From Novakomyces olei (Eukaryota; Ascomycota; Novakomycetes; Novakomycetales; Novakomycetaceae): a DNA stretch of 64,000 nt. Every line of letters begins with the position of its first letter. Within the stretch, counting starts at the first letter, position 1. A program made the position numbers and the translations under genes. The stretch covers positions 1,091,001 through 1,155,000 of the forward strand of contig JADEYG010000004.1 in NCBI GenBank assembly GCA_016906335.1, written 5' to 3'. Shown here piece by piece: positions 1 through 11,872 of the stretch. The notes under the pieces are model-generated. The model ran no database searches. It was given only the letters and a program-made list of their open reading frames with translations, and was not told the origin of the DNA.

Positions 1-615
1 AATTCGAGTGACCTTCCGGCCATTTACGCTATTTGATAAGAGATAAGCGCAAGAATACTTGTATTTTATTATTTGCAAATCACAGCTATGCACTATTTAT
101 CCGGCATTTTTTCTTGACTGGTTTTTTAGGTTTTTTTTTTTAAATCGCGTATGTTGTCTTCTCGTACGGTAAAAAGATGGGTCTACGGAATTTTACTACT
201 GTATTTACTAGTTTATTTTATGAAAATCATTTAATCATTACCGTATTTATTACAGAGGTCACTCAATTATCGCACTGGTTCCCTGCGCAATAATTTATCA
301 ATGTAAAACCAATTTTAAAATCGCCCTATTATTTTGGCCACACAAAAACTCAACGCGATCTAACGGCTAATGATTTTTCTGTATTTATTTTTACCCTTAG
401 CAGCAGCAGTTTATTTGTAACATTTTCCGTCTAGACCGCAGTGATATTGACCTGTGGCTTGCGCCGTCAAGAGATCGCTCTGCTTACGGTGATAGCTTGC
501 TCAGTGGCAATTTATGTTATATTGATAGGATGTACATAATATGCATGATCTAGTTAGTGTACAGAAAGAGTTTTAGACTAATTCTAACCCTAACCCTATA
601 TGTTTGACACTTTGC
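1..615. other. Intergenic region at window edge
   Basis: I see no coding exon here. The stretch is AT-rich and lies downstream of the minus-strand coilin-like gene, so it probably contains that gene's 3' UTR. It holds two tandem telomere-like units (CTAACCCTAACCCTA) at about 584-600, just past the gene's stop codon. Confidence 0.5.
584..600. promoter_or_regulatory. Telomere-like element
   Basis: CTAACCCTAACCCTATA: two CCCTAA units, located about 16 bp past the stop codon of the coilin-like gene. Part of a recurring set of intergenic elements in this window. Confidence 0.5.
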
Positions 616-2752
616 CTACTGGTTCTCTTCAAACGGCTGCATTTCGTTCCATGGCACAATTCTGGTATCCACAACCGTAGTCGTAGACCAGCCGATGCTG
701 CGCTGACGGTCCACGTCTAATTCACTGTCATATCCATCGTCAGCATTTTTTCTAACGGGTTGGTCTTGGAAAGTTTCCGGGTGAGGAATTCTTATTCGAC
801 GGCCTTCCTCGCAAACTCTGACGGACGCAATCGATCCGGGCATACGTTCGGTATCCCGCAAAACCCGCGCAAACATCCAATTGCTAATTTGAGGAACATT
901 TTTTTCACTAAGAGTAAATAATTTGAATACAACAATCGAGCCTTTGCGAACTCGCTGGTGCTCTACCACGACGGGCAGAGAAGCAACTGTTTCCATGCTA
1001 AGAGCAGATGAAACTCGTTCTAGAACCTTGTCAATTTTGACCTTGACGGTGCGCGTCTCTTTTTGTTTAGTGTTCACTTGGCTTGGGTTTAATTCCGTTT
1101 TGCTCGTCTTTTTTCGGTTCTGTTTGTCTGGCTCGTTGCTGCTTTCATTCATTTTATTTTCATTATTTACATTGCCATTCACACTTCCATTTTGCTCATG
1201 ACCATTCTTGATTTGTGTGTTTTCTTGGTCAATACTTTGCCCTTCATTATAGACTTGAGGCCCCAGAACTTCACCGGGCTCTTGCATTGAATCCACATCG
1301 ATGTGACTGACCGTAGGGTTTGCCAGAAAACTTTGAGGCGCCGAGTTTGGCTTTGCTCGTTGTCTGGCGCATAGCATGAGCAAGTCGTCTATACTATAAT
1401 TGCACTGTTCTGCATTTTCCGGAAGTGCTTTGCTCCGAAGCAGGTAAGAAAACATTTTACCTTTTTTCCTCCTGTAATTCCGGTTGCGAGTCCCGGAACT
1501 TCCATGCCCTGGAGGCGCGTTCACATTGACTTGTGCAGGCAAATCTGGCTTAGGGTGAATTGGTGCAGCTGCAGGTTGAGCTGCAGACACTGACTTTGAT
1601 GCTGCAAGATCCGAGATAGGACTCGTAGTAGACTTAGAGTTTGGCGATGACGAGGAAGAAGAGGCAGAAGTAGAAGTAGAAGAAGGTGAAGAGGAAGAAG
1701 AAGAGGAGGAGGAAGAAGAAGAGGAGGAGGAAGAAGAAGAGGAGGAGGAAGAAGAAGAGGAGGAAAAAGAGGAGGATGATGAGGTGGAGGAAGAAGAAAT
1801 CGAATCCAAATCCGAACTATCCGATTCCAACTCCGAGTCTGGTGTTGCAAAACTTTCAGAATCAGAATCAGACGAACTAGACTCTCGTGAAGCCAAGTCT
1901 TTACTATTAGATTAGCACTTGATCATAGCATAACCAGCGAATAATCTTACTTTTGCTCTTTGTTGAGTGATTCATGCACCTGCAAAGAACCTTGCTCCAA
2001 ATTTCTGATCACTTCCGGCGACTGCGCTGAACCATCAAGGCTTTCATGACCACTGATTCGTTTTCGCTTCAATGAAGGCAGTGTTGTCTGATCGTGCTGC
2101 CTAGTTCGTAATTAGCACAAAAGAACGAGAGTCATATTTAGAGTGAAGATGCTCTTCTATAATAATTTTCGGCATTCTGCTTTTCGCTGTTCATTATTTT
2201 ATCCATCTTTTTATTTTCATTATTTAATTTTTCAGTTTTAAATAATTTCTTGTCCTCACCTCGCTACTGGCAAAACGTACGTAGGGCCGCCATAGTTAAC
2301 GCGTAAAACATTACGATCATGCTGAACCAAACGCGAAACTGAAACCTCTGTCTGAGAAAATGTTGGGTCTTCTTCGATACTGACGGCCGTAATTCTGTTC
2401 AGTGTTAATTCAAAATACACACACAGCGAAACGCATACGTTACAATCGCCCTGTCGGGTACAAATTCTGCAATTCTGGAATTGAGAGGCAGTCTTGCGCC
2501 TTCGTATTCGAGGGCCACTGCCTTGACCGCCTCGTTTTCTATTAACGGTAATGATAATACACCATTCTCTTGAGCAAGAGTCGTAAAGCTCAACAGTATT
2601 CGTAGGAACGCGTCCCCAACCGTATGATTAGACTGGCACCACAGTCTTCCGTCGACGGGAGGAGAAGATTCTAAGGAAACCCATACGCGACGAGGTACAA
2701 GCGGCCTTCGACACTCTACCTGCAGCACACGTGGCCCAGGCCATTCGGTCAT
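616..2752 (-). CDS. Coilin-like Cajal-body scaffold protein (4 exons, 628 aa)
   Basis: Exons 2752-2439, 2394-2260, 2100-1951 and 1903-616 join in frame with GT..AG introns and CTAAT/TTAAC branch motifs. Residues 1-115 resemble the coilin N-terminal self-association fold: a beta-strand opening, then a segment ending in LEYEGARLPLNSRIAEF, comparable to the human LYLEGGLLPP region. A basic KRKR stretch follows near residue 155, then a long acidic serine tract (about 200-275), a second basic cluster (RRKKGK, about 345), and a C-terminal Tudor-like segment (about 515-628) containing VFKLFTLSEKNVPQISNW, comparable to coilin's VGEKIAFKLLEL region. Coilin scaffolds Cajal bodies, where snRNPs mature. 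The order of parts and the length (human 576, Arabidopsis 608) fit, but similarity is weak and no RG box is seen. The exon structure is firmer than the family name. ATG 2752 is chosen because the N-terminal fold begins there. Confidence 0.6.
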
Positions 2753-2955
2753 TATCTTTTTGCCAACCTGAATAAGTTTATTTATTTTTTTATAATTAAT
2801 AGATAAGTACTTCAATAAATAGAACAAAGTTAAAATAAACAACGATATTGGTATTAGTACAAATATTAATATAAATATGACTATAATAAATTATTAAACT
2901 TCATTTCATTCTAACGATAATCTATTGGCCGTCTTCTCCACAAATGTACCCATTT

Positions 2956-5693
2956 CTAATCCAATGAGGAAATCGCTGAGCTCGCAGATACGATGGCTAC
3001 ATTGGCCGCAGATTCGCCAAACAGCTCTGTTTCGTAGCGCGAAACAAAAGCCGGAGCTTCAGAATCAACTGCATTATTCCCATTGGTCGGAAAACCCATA
3101 TCCCCACACGCCATCCCATGTCGGATAGCAAAATTTGCTATTTCTCTCCAGTAAGGATCGAGGCGCAAAATACTCCAGCAGCCTACAATATAGAGGTACT
3201 CCTTTGCCCTTGAAATTGATACGTTTAATCGTTTTGGTGAGAAAATTATACCAGCATTTTCCTCCATGTCGCGTTTAAGAAACCGTTCACGTGAGCGTAC
3301 GGTAGAAATAAATATAGCTCGAAATTCGGCACCTTGATAGTTTTCCACAACGCCTACATTAACACCAGACAAATTGTTTGCACGAAGTATTCGACGCAAA
3401 AACAATACTTGCTCTCTGAACGGAGTAATGACAGCAATATCTTCATGTCGAATTGCCACTGTTTGCACTAGAACTTTTATAGCCTCAAGAATGGCCATAG
3501 CCTCACCGTGATTGTACCAGCTCGACCCGTCAATCAAACATTCGTCATGAGAATCGACTCCGCGAAAAACAAAAGGTGCTTCTCGGCAGGGCAATAATAA
3601 TTTGGCATCAATTTTAGTGTCTTTGATCTTTTCTAGAATTGATTGTCTCACAGTATCCACTGCAGTTGCACGGGGGACAAGGGTATCGTTATAGAAAAGC
3701 ACAGACGGAAGAATCAAAAGACCCAAATGGCTGCGATAGTTGTAGAATAAATTCGCAAAATCCGGTTCAGGGAAGGGATACTTTGGCTTACTACTTAACA
3801 GCTTTTTGCGAGATAAAGGATGATCCGCAAAAGGTGCTGTGTTAATAATGCGTTCAAAGTAAGAGAAACGCAAATCAGCCCGGTCTTTTTCATGTGAAAA
3901 GGTTTGAGGACCTAGCTGAAGATGATCAGCAGCGAAAATAAGTCGGACTGATTGTTTATCGTCACAAGCCACTACAGAAAGTGGAATCAGGACTGAAGGC
4001 TCTGTGCTTTGGGCCGCCTCATCAACTACTAGAGCAGAAAAATGAGGGCTATTTTTTGAGTCGTTTTGCCCATTACTTCCCATTAGAAATGATCGTAGTT
4101 GCTGAATATCTCTATTTGTAAACTTAGCATCAATCAGTAATTGTGCTTGATCGTTAGTTGCAACAATAATCTGTTTCTCCACGAGTTCATTGTATGGAGG
4201 CAAAGAAAAAAAGCCCTGTTTGCTATAACAAAAAGGGAGAACCGTCATGGGCACTTCTTCAAAAGTACGACTAGGGAAATTGATGCGAAGCATTTCTCTA
4301 GGCTTGTAAAAAGTAGATAGACGGCTAACAAGCGTATCTGCAGCCACATTGCTCGGCGCGCATACCAACAAATGCGTATTAGTATCGTTTGCAAGCCGAC
4401 GAATAATCTCGACAATAGTCCGTGTTTTGCCTGTGCCTGGAGGGCCCCATATTAAGAAAGGCCTTGATCTTTTATATTGAGCGACTGCGAGACTAGCAGC
4501 CATCTGATCATAGTTAGAATAAAATGCAATTAAATTAAAAATTGATAAAGATCAAAAATATTGAAATTAGAATTAGAACTAAAATTAAAAATAAAATAAA
4601 ATAAAATGAAAAGATTGGAAAATGTTCAATTGAATTATAGAATTTCACGAATAGACGTATTTGAAAGAGTCGAGAGCAATATAGTGGTGAAAACGATTCA
4701 GACATAACAATAAGATCGACGAATCAATATACACAATGTCGAGAAAAAAGCGTACTTAATAAAACTCTACTTGCTATTCTTTTCTTCGTTATTTTTCTTT
4801 TTTGAACTTACATTTTGGTATTGGTCCAGAGTTGGATCCAAAGCCGGATGAGTCTCGTCTTCAAAAGGTGCTTCACGCATGAAGGTGCGGCCTGGAAACT
4901 TGTCTGGAAACAAAGCACTCTGGTAAAAATTCGAAGAGCGTTTCAGGGCAGTAACTGTGCTTTGCAAAGCTGCCATTTGACTTGTCAAAACATCGTTGTT
5001 TGGAAGAAAAACTGCGTTGATTCGTATTTCACCCATTTCCTTCGGTAACTCTGTACGAAAGTATAGCAGCCCCTTTACAATTAGCATTCGTAAGAAAAAA
5101 AAAGAGAAAGGCATTTGAATGAATGAACATAACATCACAAGAGACTTGCTAAGAAGAAAAAGATCAAACAAAAGGCCATTTGAAAATTCAATAAGGAAAC
5201 AATAATTTCAGTTTGTACATTATACCTTTGCCCGAATAGCAGAATACACTACACCCTCATACTCCAATCCATCAAAGTAAATCTTTCTTATCAACAACCG
5301 GTCTCCAACAGCAGCCTCGGGTAAAAATTCCTGAATAGAAGGTACATGCATGCACCAAAGACGATCTGCCGCTGGAGAAATTTTGCAATTAAACATAGAA
5401 ATTGTCCCATATTTTTGAACTCTAGCCAACATTTCGCTGTTCAAAAGCGCTGTGAATCTTTGACTATATTCTGACGCAAGAGTTTCAAGCGCTGGCGAGC
5501 CTTCACCGTTGATATTATCCTCCTTCAGCGAGGAAAACACGTCCAAACCGGCATATGACCTCACATAGGTCTCTGTCATTAAAGCAAGATCGAATGGTGG
5601 GCTAGTGCAGGGCACGAGAATAGCATATTTGTGTTGAATATTGCGAATTTGCAGAGGCACGTAAGCAGGTGCATACCTGTCAGGCACAGACAT
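2956..5693 (-). CDS. MOV10/SDE3-like superfamily 1 RNA helicase (3 exons, about 758 aa)
   Basis: Exons 5693-5226, 5072-4812 and 4503-2956 join in phase 0. Walker A is GPPGTGKTRT. Motif II is VVDEAAQSTEPS (DEAA). Later motifs are LIFAADHLQLGPQ, YNYRSHLGLLILP, VENYQGAEFRAIFISTVRS and RLNVSISRAKEYLYIVG. This is the Upf1-like SF1 helicase set, in the MOV10/SDE3/Armitage arrangement: a beta-rich N-terminal part and no Upf1 zinc-binding domain. Relatives act on mRNA decay, RNA silencing and unpaired-DNA silencing in fungi. The intron at 4811-4504 (308 nt) is long for this window. The start is uncertain: the open frame runs up to about 5744 without an ATG, so 5693 is the first in-frame Met and a short upstream exon could exist. 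Confidence 0.82.
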
Positions 5694-6293
5694 ATACTCG
5701 CTGAAAGCCTTGTGTGAAGGCCTTCTAAGGCCTTTTTCGACCAAGCAAGCACGTTACAAAAGAATATAACAACACAAACAGAATGGTTGTGCTTTTAATG
5801 GGCTTTTTTCCTTATCGTGAAGAGGCGAGCGGCCTCAAGTTACGACAATCAACGCCATCATCGGCTAAGCGCTTTGTCCAGTGCGCATATACAAGGACAG
5901 AGACTGTATCATTTATTTATTTACATTTGCATGAAATAATAATTATTATAATTGTTAGTAAAATTAATATTGCTGAGCTTGTCAAACACCTTCTGCTATT
6001 CATAACTAACCCTAACTAAATCTATTTCGAGCAGGCTTTTCATGAAACCAACCATAGTCCTAGAATGTGGTATACAGTTAACTAACCATAACCCCTTTTA
6101 ATATATATGCTACGTTGGCTGTTGCACAAATATTAAAGCTAACATACATATCTGCGTATGGACAGCAAGAATTCTATTAGTCCCCAAAATAGAACATAAA
6201 TGCAAATTTAGCTCTGTATATAAACGTTTATGGACGTTCTTAATTTATTCAAAACTTTGGTATGGCGATATAACAAACACTAGTCATATCAAT
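5694..6293. other. Intergenic spacer between helicase and COQ2
   Basis: No convincing exon. It is the promoter side of the minus-strand helicase and the 3' side of COQ2. It contains a telomere-like element (AACTAACCCTAACTAA) at about 6004-6019 and a weaker one near 6080. Confidence 0.4.
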
Positions 6294-7870
6294 TCAAGTT
6301 TCAATCGGGTTGCTTTCCGCTTGACGAGAGGGGTCGACAAATAATCGCCATAGCCAATCTCCAGCAATTCCAGCGAAGATCATGTAGCCTGCCAACCGGC
6401 ATCGACGGAACCATTTCCAGCAATCGCGTGGATCATCTAAATTTATATGACGGATCATGTAGAGTATAAACGATAGAGATCCGCCACAGCTAATACCATA
6501 GAAGAACAAACCTTGATCATTTTGGATTCCTGCCCAAACAAGAAGGCTTATTTGCGCAGCTGTGAGGACATAGAGAACCGGCTTTGTCTTTGATTTGAGT
6601 TTAAGGGCCATTGATCGGATACCGACACGAGCATCATCAAGTTTGTCCTGAAAGCTGTCAGAAACGAAGCCAAAAAAAAAAAAAAAAACGAAAACGAAAA
6701 TGCCGACTTGAATCATAGACCACAATTTTTTTTTTTTCGCGCTGTGGGCTGTCCCTGCCTTTTTTAACGTCCTATTTCATTTTCTTTCGTTCTGGGCCGA
6801 TTTTCTCATGCATTATTGCTTTTTGGGAACGTTACCTGATGAGCATAGACAGTATCGTAAACAACTGTCCATATTAAACCAGACAAATAAAGAGGTGCTG
6901 TTACTGCCCAGTTCATATTATCCCCACCTAGTAGAGCAGACCAGCCTAGAAAAGCGCCCCAATTGAAAGCAACGCCTTGAATATTAGCCAAATTAACAAC
7001 ATTGGTTTGGGCGCGACCTCAACAGCATTATCCAATAATTATAAAGAGGCCAAATTGTAATAATCGACAAAGATACTGAAAAGCACAAAATACCAAGCGC
7101 TAAACTGAAAAAAACCAAAATAGAAACAAGAAATAAATTAATTATCTTACCCAGCATCACTTGCGGATAATATGTAACTCTTTTCATAAGCGGGTAAACG
7201 GTGACTGGAATCAGACTTGCAGCTCCGAGAGCAATACTATTAGCACTGGATCAGCACTGTATGAGTGATGATAAGGCGGATATGATAATGGTCTTTTTGT
7301 ATTAATTTCTGTGGCCGCAATTTTCTCTTTTGTTTTTTCTGTCAATTAATATTTCACTTACGAATAAACATTCAGCTGCGTCAGCACAGCCAGCCCAGCA
7401 CAAAGCTGCAGTCCCAAGAACAGAAAAGCTTGGCTTTGTGTTAGAGCGCCATTAGCTAATGGCCTCAGAGTCGTTCGCGAAACCTGCGCGTCTAAATCTT
7501 TATCCCACATATCGTTAATAGTACAGCCAGCTCCTCGCATGACAAGAGCGCCCACGCCAAACAAGCCCAGCATGCCTACCGTGGGCACAACAGGCACTGA
7601 TCCAGCATACGCGGCCATTCCGATTGACCAAGTACAGGGCAAATAAAGAAGCCAAGTGCCGATTGGCTTGTCGAGACGTGCTAGTAGGGCAAAAGCACGC
7701 TGCCTCTCAGGCATTGCGTCAATCCATCGTGGAAATTGAGGGTTTTCTGGCGCAGCAATGACACGCTTGGGAGAAATGGTTGTTTGCATGCGAGTCGAGC
7801 CATAAATTGGGATCATCGACCTCCGCAGAGGCGCGCGACCCATTGCACAGCAAAGTCGAGTCGGTAGCAT
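6294..7870 (-). CDS. COQ2: 4-hydroxybenzoate polyprenyltransferase COQ2 (4 exons, 362 aa)
   Basis: Exons 7870-7362, 7236-7151, 6975-6836 and 6647-6294. The enzyme attaches the polyprenyl tail to 4-hydroxybenzoate in ubiquinone synthesis, in the inner mitochondrial membrane. The first UbiA aspartate motif is [15 protein letters not shown] and the second is [17 protein letters not shown], split exactly by the third intron. [11 protein letters not shown] and several hydrophobic segments fit the family, and the length is close to yeast Coq2 (372). The N-terminus is basic and looks like a mitochondrial presequence. For intron 2 I prefer the acceptor at 6976, which restores the usual LG-xAFNWG spacing; an in-frame upstream AG would add about 14 residues. 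Confidence 0.93.
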
Positions 7871-8568
7871 AGTGGTGGTTGAATGACAGATAAGAAAAAC
7901 TAAATAATAATCGAATAAAAGTCTAAAAAAATAAAATGATTATAATAATTATATTAAGATGGATAAGCTTAATATTTAACCGTTTTCCATTGTTTTCGTC
8001 CAGTATCTCGGTCAGTATGCAATTACTGTAAGCTCTAATCCAGATACTATCACGATACAAAAATTGCTCTATTAAATATGGCCCTTAGGCATTGCAGCAC
8101 AGTCGCAGCCTGCTCGGTTTGAGAATACTCGTTTCCATCCTCAAAGCACTACTACTGAAATTGAATTGTGGCATGTAATACTGTATTTAAATTAAATCAT
8201 CAAACTCGTCTATTTGCCTCATATTCATAACAATACAATATTATTCACAATTTATTTACAATATTATTTACAATTTATTTACAATATTATTTACAATAGA
8301 TTTATGTTTATTATTAGGTGGTACATTCAAGCTGCATAATCAATGAACACAGAGTCCCTTATAAAGACAAAATTGATGCTTAGATACGCGTAAAAGAAGG
8401 AAACACATCTTGCCTTGCTAGCATTGATGACACTGCAATACAAGATTTGGGTGCATGAAGACCTGACACTGTCTGTAAATCTATTGCCTAAACGGCAGAG
8501 TCAAATGGCGGCATTTTTGAGTATGATAGTTGCTTTCAAAAGCCTCAACAAGCCAACTAGATGGCGAG
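7871..8568. other. Intergenic spacer with AT-rich short tandem repeat
   Basis: No gene seen. Around 8230-8300 there is an imperfect tandem repeat built from TTTACAATATTA and TTTACAATTTA units. The region contains the promoter of COQ2 and the 3' side of the secreted-protein gene. Confidence 0.4.
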
Positions 8569-8927
8569 TCAAGTATCTTTCTCACAAATCGCATAATATT
8601 CTCCGTCTCCGCATAAGAATTCTCCGTTCACCCCGGCACTTCCGCATTTTTTACAAGCTGGCGTAGAAGGCGATATAAATACGAAATTCGTGTCGCCACA
8701 GGCACAGAGATCAGCGCCTAGAGCAGCAGTGTTTGTGAGCTGTAGATCGCAAAACGCCAAACAGGCAGGGCCAGTCAATTCACGTCCTAGAGCGGTGACT
8801 GAGACTTCCGCTACTGTGGCACAAGCAGAATATCGCCATCCGTTCTGAGCCGCCACAAGGGCACTAGACAGAGCTAATACGCCACAAGGGCACTAGACAG
8901 AGCTAATACGACCAATACGCTCTTCAT
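8569..8927 (-). pseudogene. Small secreted cysteine-rich (WSC-like) protein, frame broken by a 29-bp tandem duplication
   Basis: From ATG 8927 the reading begins MKSVLVVLALSSALVA, a textbook signal peptide. An exact 29-bp tandem duplication (8852-8880 and 8881-8909) then shifts the frame to an immediate stop. With a single copy the frame would run on through AAQNGWRYSACATVAEV to the stop at 8569. The mature part has about ten cysteines, including a CLAFC and a CACGD pair, which resembles the small WSC fold found in fungal wall sensors and secreted proteins. I see no plausible intron that would remove 29 nt; the GT..AG pairs inside the repeat give only 35 nt or less. It may be a fresh null allele or an assembly artefact. 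The neighbour at 9581 is a similar secreted protein in divergent orientation. Confidence 0.6.
8852..8909. repeat. Exact 29-bp tandem duplication inside a signal-peptide coding region
   Basis: The unit beginning GCCACAAGGGCACTAGACAG occurs twice with no mismatch. Being 29 bp, it changes the reading frame of the overlapping minus-strand gene. Confidence 0.97.
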
Positions 8928-9580
8928 AATTTTTGGTGATTCAGCTGGTCCATCGGCTGGCCTACGCTGTCTTTATGCTATCGGGAAAATCGGTGTTTCC
9001 CTTAATCACATATCCCATTTTTTGCCAATAGCAGTTTCTCCCCTGAATTCACCTTGCTCTGTATCAGTATGTTTAATCCGAGCCTTGGGAAAGTTACCAG
9101 ATTCCCTTTTAATTTATGTTTAATTTCGCCCTCTTTTCAATAATATTCCCATACGCTGCTCCGCAAACAGCAATCTGGATTGACGCCTTTGAGGCCTTTC
9201 CGCGATGCATAACTTGGGCCTAGTATCTTGAAAAGCCTTTCTGACGGATTGAGGAACCCTTCCTTCTATGTCGCCTTCTCACCATATGCGGCTGTCTGTA
9301 AAAACAGCCTTTATCAATGCTTCTTAAAAATCATTCTCCCCAAGTAAAGCTATTCATCAAAGACACCCATTTTTTGGTTTTCTTATAATCCCATAAGCGT
9401 CTAGTGTCCTTGTTCTCTTTGCAATCCTTCTTTACTACCAACAACCCGACTCACAGTCTGTTCACTTTCACAAAACATGCAAAGCGCTAGCAATGAAGGT
9501 ATCAATTTCTCCACTAGTCAATACACAGCCATTGCATAAAGGCATGACCATCCACCACTTTCTGGCCCAGAACCTGAATC
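8928..9580. other. Divergent promoter region of two secreted-protein genes
   Basis: No supported coding sequence. It lies between two divergently transcribed small WSC-like genes, so shared regulation is possible. I recognise no specific operator. Confidence 0.35.
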
Positions 9581-9952
9581 ATGGCTTGCCTCGCTACACT
9601 GTTATCCGCGTTTTTTGCCGCCGCTGTCTGTGCAAGGCAGTGGAATCCTGTGGTAGATGCAGCCCATTTTCTCGGCTGCTTCGACGCGTCAACTACCCAA
9701 CTGATTAACCCGATAGAATCGGGTTCCTTTGAGTTTCTCGACGACTGTCTCTACTCCTGTGCGCAAACTTACGAGCGCTACGCGATACTGCGGAACGATC
9801 AAGCCTGCATTTGTGCGCGCAACTTCATCAATTACGAGGACCAGCACTATCTAACATCAGGTGAATACTGCCCTTCTCTCGTCGTCCCCCCTTATTACCG
9901 AATGAGCGACGACAAGCACTGGGCCATTTACCGACTGGAATATGCATATTAA
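9581..9952 (+). CDS. Small secreted WSC-like cysteine-rich protein (123 aa)
   Basis: Single exon. The N-terminus MACLATLLSAFFAAAVCA is a signal peptide with a likely cleavage after VCA. The mature part starts with FLGCFD and continues with CLYSC and CICARN, the cysteine spacing of a WSC carbohydrate-binding-type domain (GCYxD...CxxxC...CxCG). No transmembrane segment or GPI signal follows, so it is probably secreted or wall-associated. The binding target is unknown. It lies head to head with the broken WSC-like gene at 8569-8927. An upstream ATG in another frame was rejected because it gives no signal peptide. Confidence 0.7.
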   Translation: MACLATLLSAFFAAAVCARQWNPVVDAAHFLGCFDASTTQLINPIESGSFEFLDDCLYSCAQTYERYAILRNDQACICARNFINYEDQHYLTSGEYCPSLVVPPYYRMSDDKHWAIYRLEYAY

Positions 9953-10469
9953 TTAATATTTATATTTTTTATTTAGAATTATAAGTTGGTGCAAAATATT
10001 ATATATTAATCTGATATCTTTGTTTTAATTCTCTTTATTATTGTCATTTGCTTACATATATAAATTGTGCTATAATATTTAAAGTGTTGTGTACAATAAT
10101 TTAACTATGTAGGCTATATGTATTCTTGCTCAATTTAGTATAGGGTTTTCCTTTTTCCTTAACTAACCCTAGACCCAATTATGAGCTGGAGTTACAGTAT
10201 AACAAATTATTCTAAATATATTTAAATAATTACATGAAATAAAGGCAGATAATATAAAGCCGTACGATATATTGCAGATGATATGGTAATAAGTACACAA
10301 CACTATATTTCGATGCTACATAACAATACAAAATATACATTGATAACGGCACGAGCTCACCTTAGGACAACAAATAAACCAATCGCGCTATGCTTTGACA
10401 TCTAAAGCGTACACTGGAATTTGCAGTTTAATCGCTGATTAGTCGTCGGATAAGGTACCGACTCATTAA
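9953..10469. other. Intergenic spacer, promoter of the WHI2-like gene
   Basis: No gene seen. AT-rich. It contains a telomere-like element (TTAACTAACCCTAG) at about 10159-10172, roughly 300 bp upstream of the next start codon. Confidence 0.4.
10159..10172. promoter_or_regulatory. Telomere-like element upstream of WHI2
   Basis: TTAACTAACCCTAG, reverse complement of the CTAGGGTTAGTTAA form shared with other spacers. Confidence 0.5.
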
Positions 10470-11872
10470 ATGTCGGACAATCCGATCGCGTCAGTGTCGG
10501 CCTATACGTCGCCGGTACTTCAGTCTAGTCAGACCCACAATGTGGCAAGTACGACTTTCTCCAGCGGCAGTATTGCCTCATCAAACGGAGAAGGCCGATC
10601 TAATATTCTTAATTTATCGGCACGAGGCCGACGGTTTTGTATAGTCAAAGATATGGTACTGATGCTACCGGAAAGTCTGCTAGTATGCCTTTTTCCGACT
10701 GGACTTATCCTAGACGAAACTACGCTTTCTACTGAAGATGAACATGATACTAAAGTTGTAAATGTTGATGTATGCAATAACGAAATACTTTGAAGGCTAA
10801 CAGCAGTACGATCCTGATATTTTGCATTATATTTTGGATTACTTTAATCGCACTGAACGCGAATTCCTGGACTCTAGTCCGTCTCGCACTGCCGAGTTCT
10901 CCGACAGTCCGTTACAGGGCCGACCGGGTGTTATTGTGCTCAAAGAAGACTTGGAGTTTTACCCGCTTGTGTCTGATGGAGAGCATTTACTTACGCATTC
11001 AATGCGGCAAATGACCCCGGAGGAGTGGTCGTTTATTAAACGTAAAGCGGGTGAAATATTACGCAGTGACAATGGGCTTTTTGACGGACTCCGTCGCAGT
11101 GCAGAGCGGTTCAGCGCTAATGGCGAAGAAAATGCAGAGAAGCATCTAATTGAGATGCTTTGTAGCAGGTATGCTTTGATTTTTGGTGTTTTTTATGATA
11201 TATTTGAATATGTGAATCTTTATTTCCTATATTGTTTTCCATTTTGTTAATTTACCGTATTCATCTATTTGAATTTGATGGATATTGATAAATAAATTGT
11301 AACTTTTTTTCAGATTGAATTGAAGTGTTCCTAATTCTTAGTGGGTTCCATATCGAAGACAAATGGGACCAGCGAAAGCTGGAGCCACATTTGGCAAAAA
11401 TTACATCGTTCACTCTTGCTCACTTGCGACCTAATGCAGAAGCAGAAAAGGCTTTGGAGCAACATGGTCAAGTAACTACAGCACAAAAGTTGTTATTATT
11501 TTGGCGGAAGCCTGCTGTAAGTGCTGGAAATTGTTTGATATATTTTCTTATTTGCACTTGTTTTAGATTTTTGGTTTTTTTTAATAGGCAAAATACTAAT
11601 AATAACAACAAAACAACAACAACAACAACAATAATATTTTATTCTTATTATTAGCTTTTTGATTTGTTTTTTTTCCCTTTTGATTCCTCGTCTTTGCAGA
11701 CAATCGAGATTTTGTTTTTATCTAGTAACTTTCTAATATGCAGCGAAAATGTTGGTGGGATAGTGCACATATCGACTTAGGACAAGATCACGCTCATAGA
11801 CTACCGACCTTTGCAAAAGTATGGCTGCGGAGAGTTTGGACTTTGGAATTGTGCATAATGGGAACTAATTGA
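10470..11872 (+). CDS. WHI2: WHI2-like BTB/POZ growth-control protein (4 exons, 321 aa)
   Basis: Exons 10470-10769, 10807-11168, 11342-11516 and 11744-11872. Whi2 activates plasma-membrane Psr phosphatases and links nutrient and stress signals to growth arrest and TORC1. A serine-rich N-terminus is followed by a BTB/T1-like segment: RFCIVKDMVLMLPESLL, then FPTGLILDETT, then YDPDILHYILDYF. The C-terminus RKCWWD is typical of fungal Whi2 proteins. Intron 1 is only 34-37 nt and ends in a tandem CAGCAG acceptor, so two isoforms differing by one Gln are possible. The third exon starts at an AG 30 nt past a better polypyrimidine AG, because the earlier one leads into a stop. Confidence 0.8.

Noticed and set aside
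584-600. True telomere end at the left edge
   Set aside because: Only two CCCTAA units, followed by a gene and preceded by unique sequence; similar elements recur inside the window, so it is an interstitial motif.
1686-1880. Lys/Arg repeat ORF on the plus strand
   Set aside because: Antisense of the serine-rich tract of the coilin-like gene.
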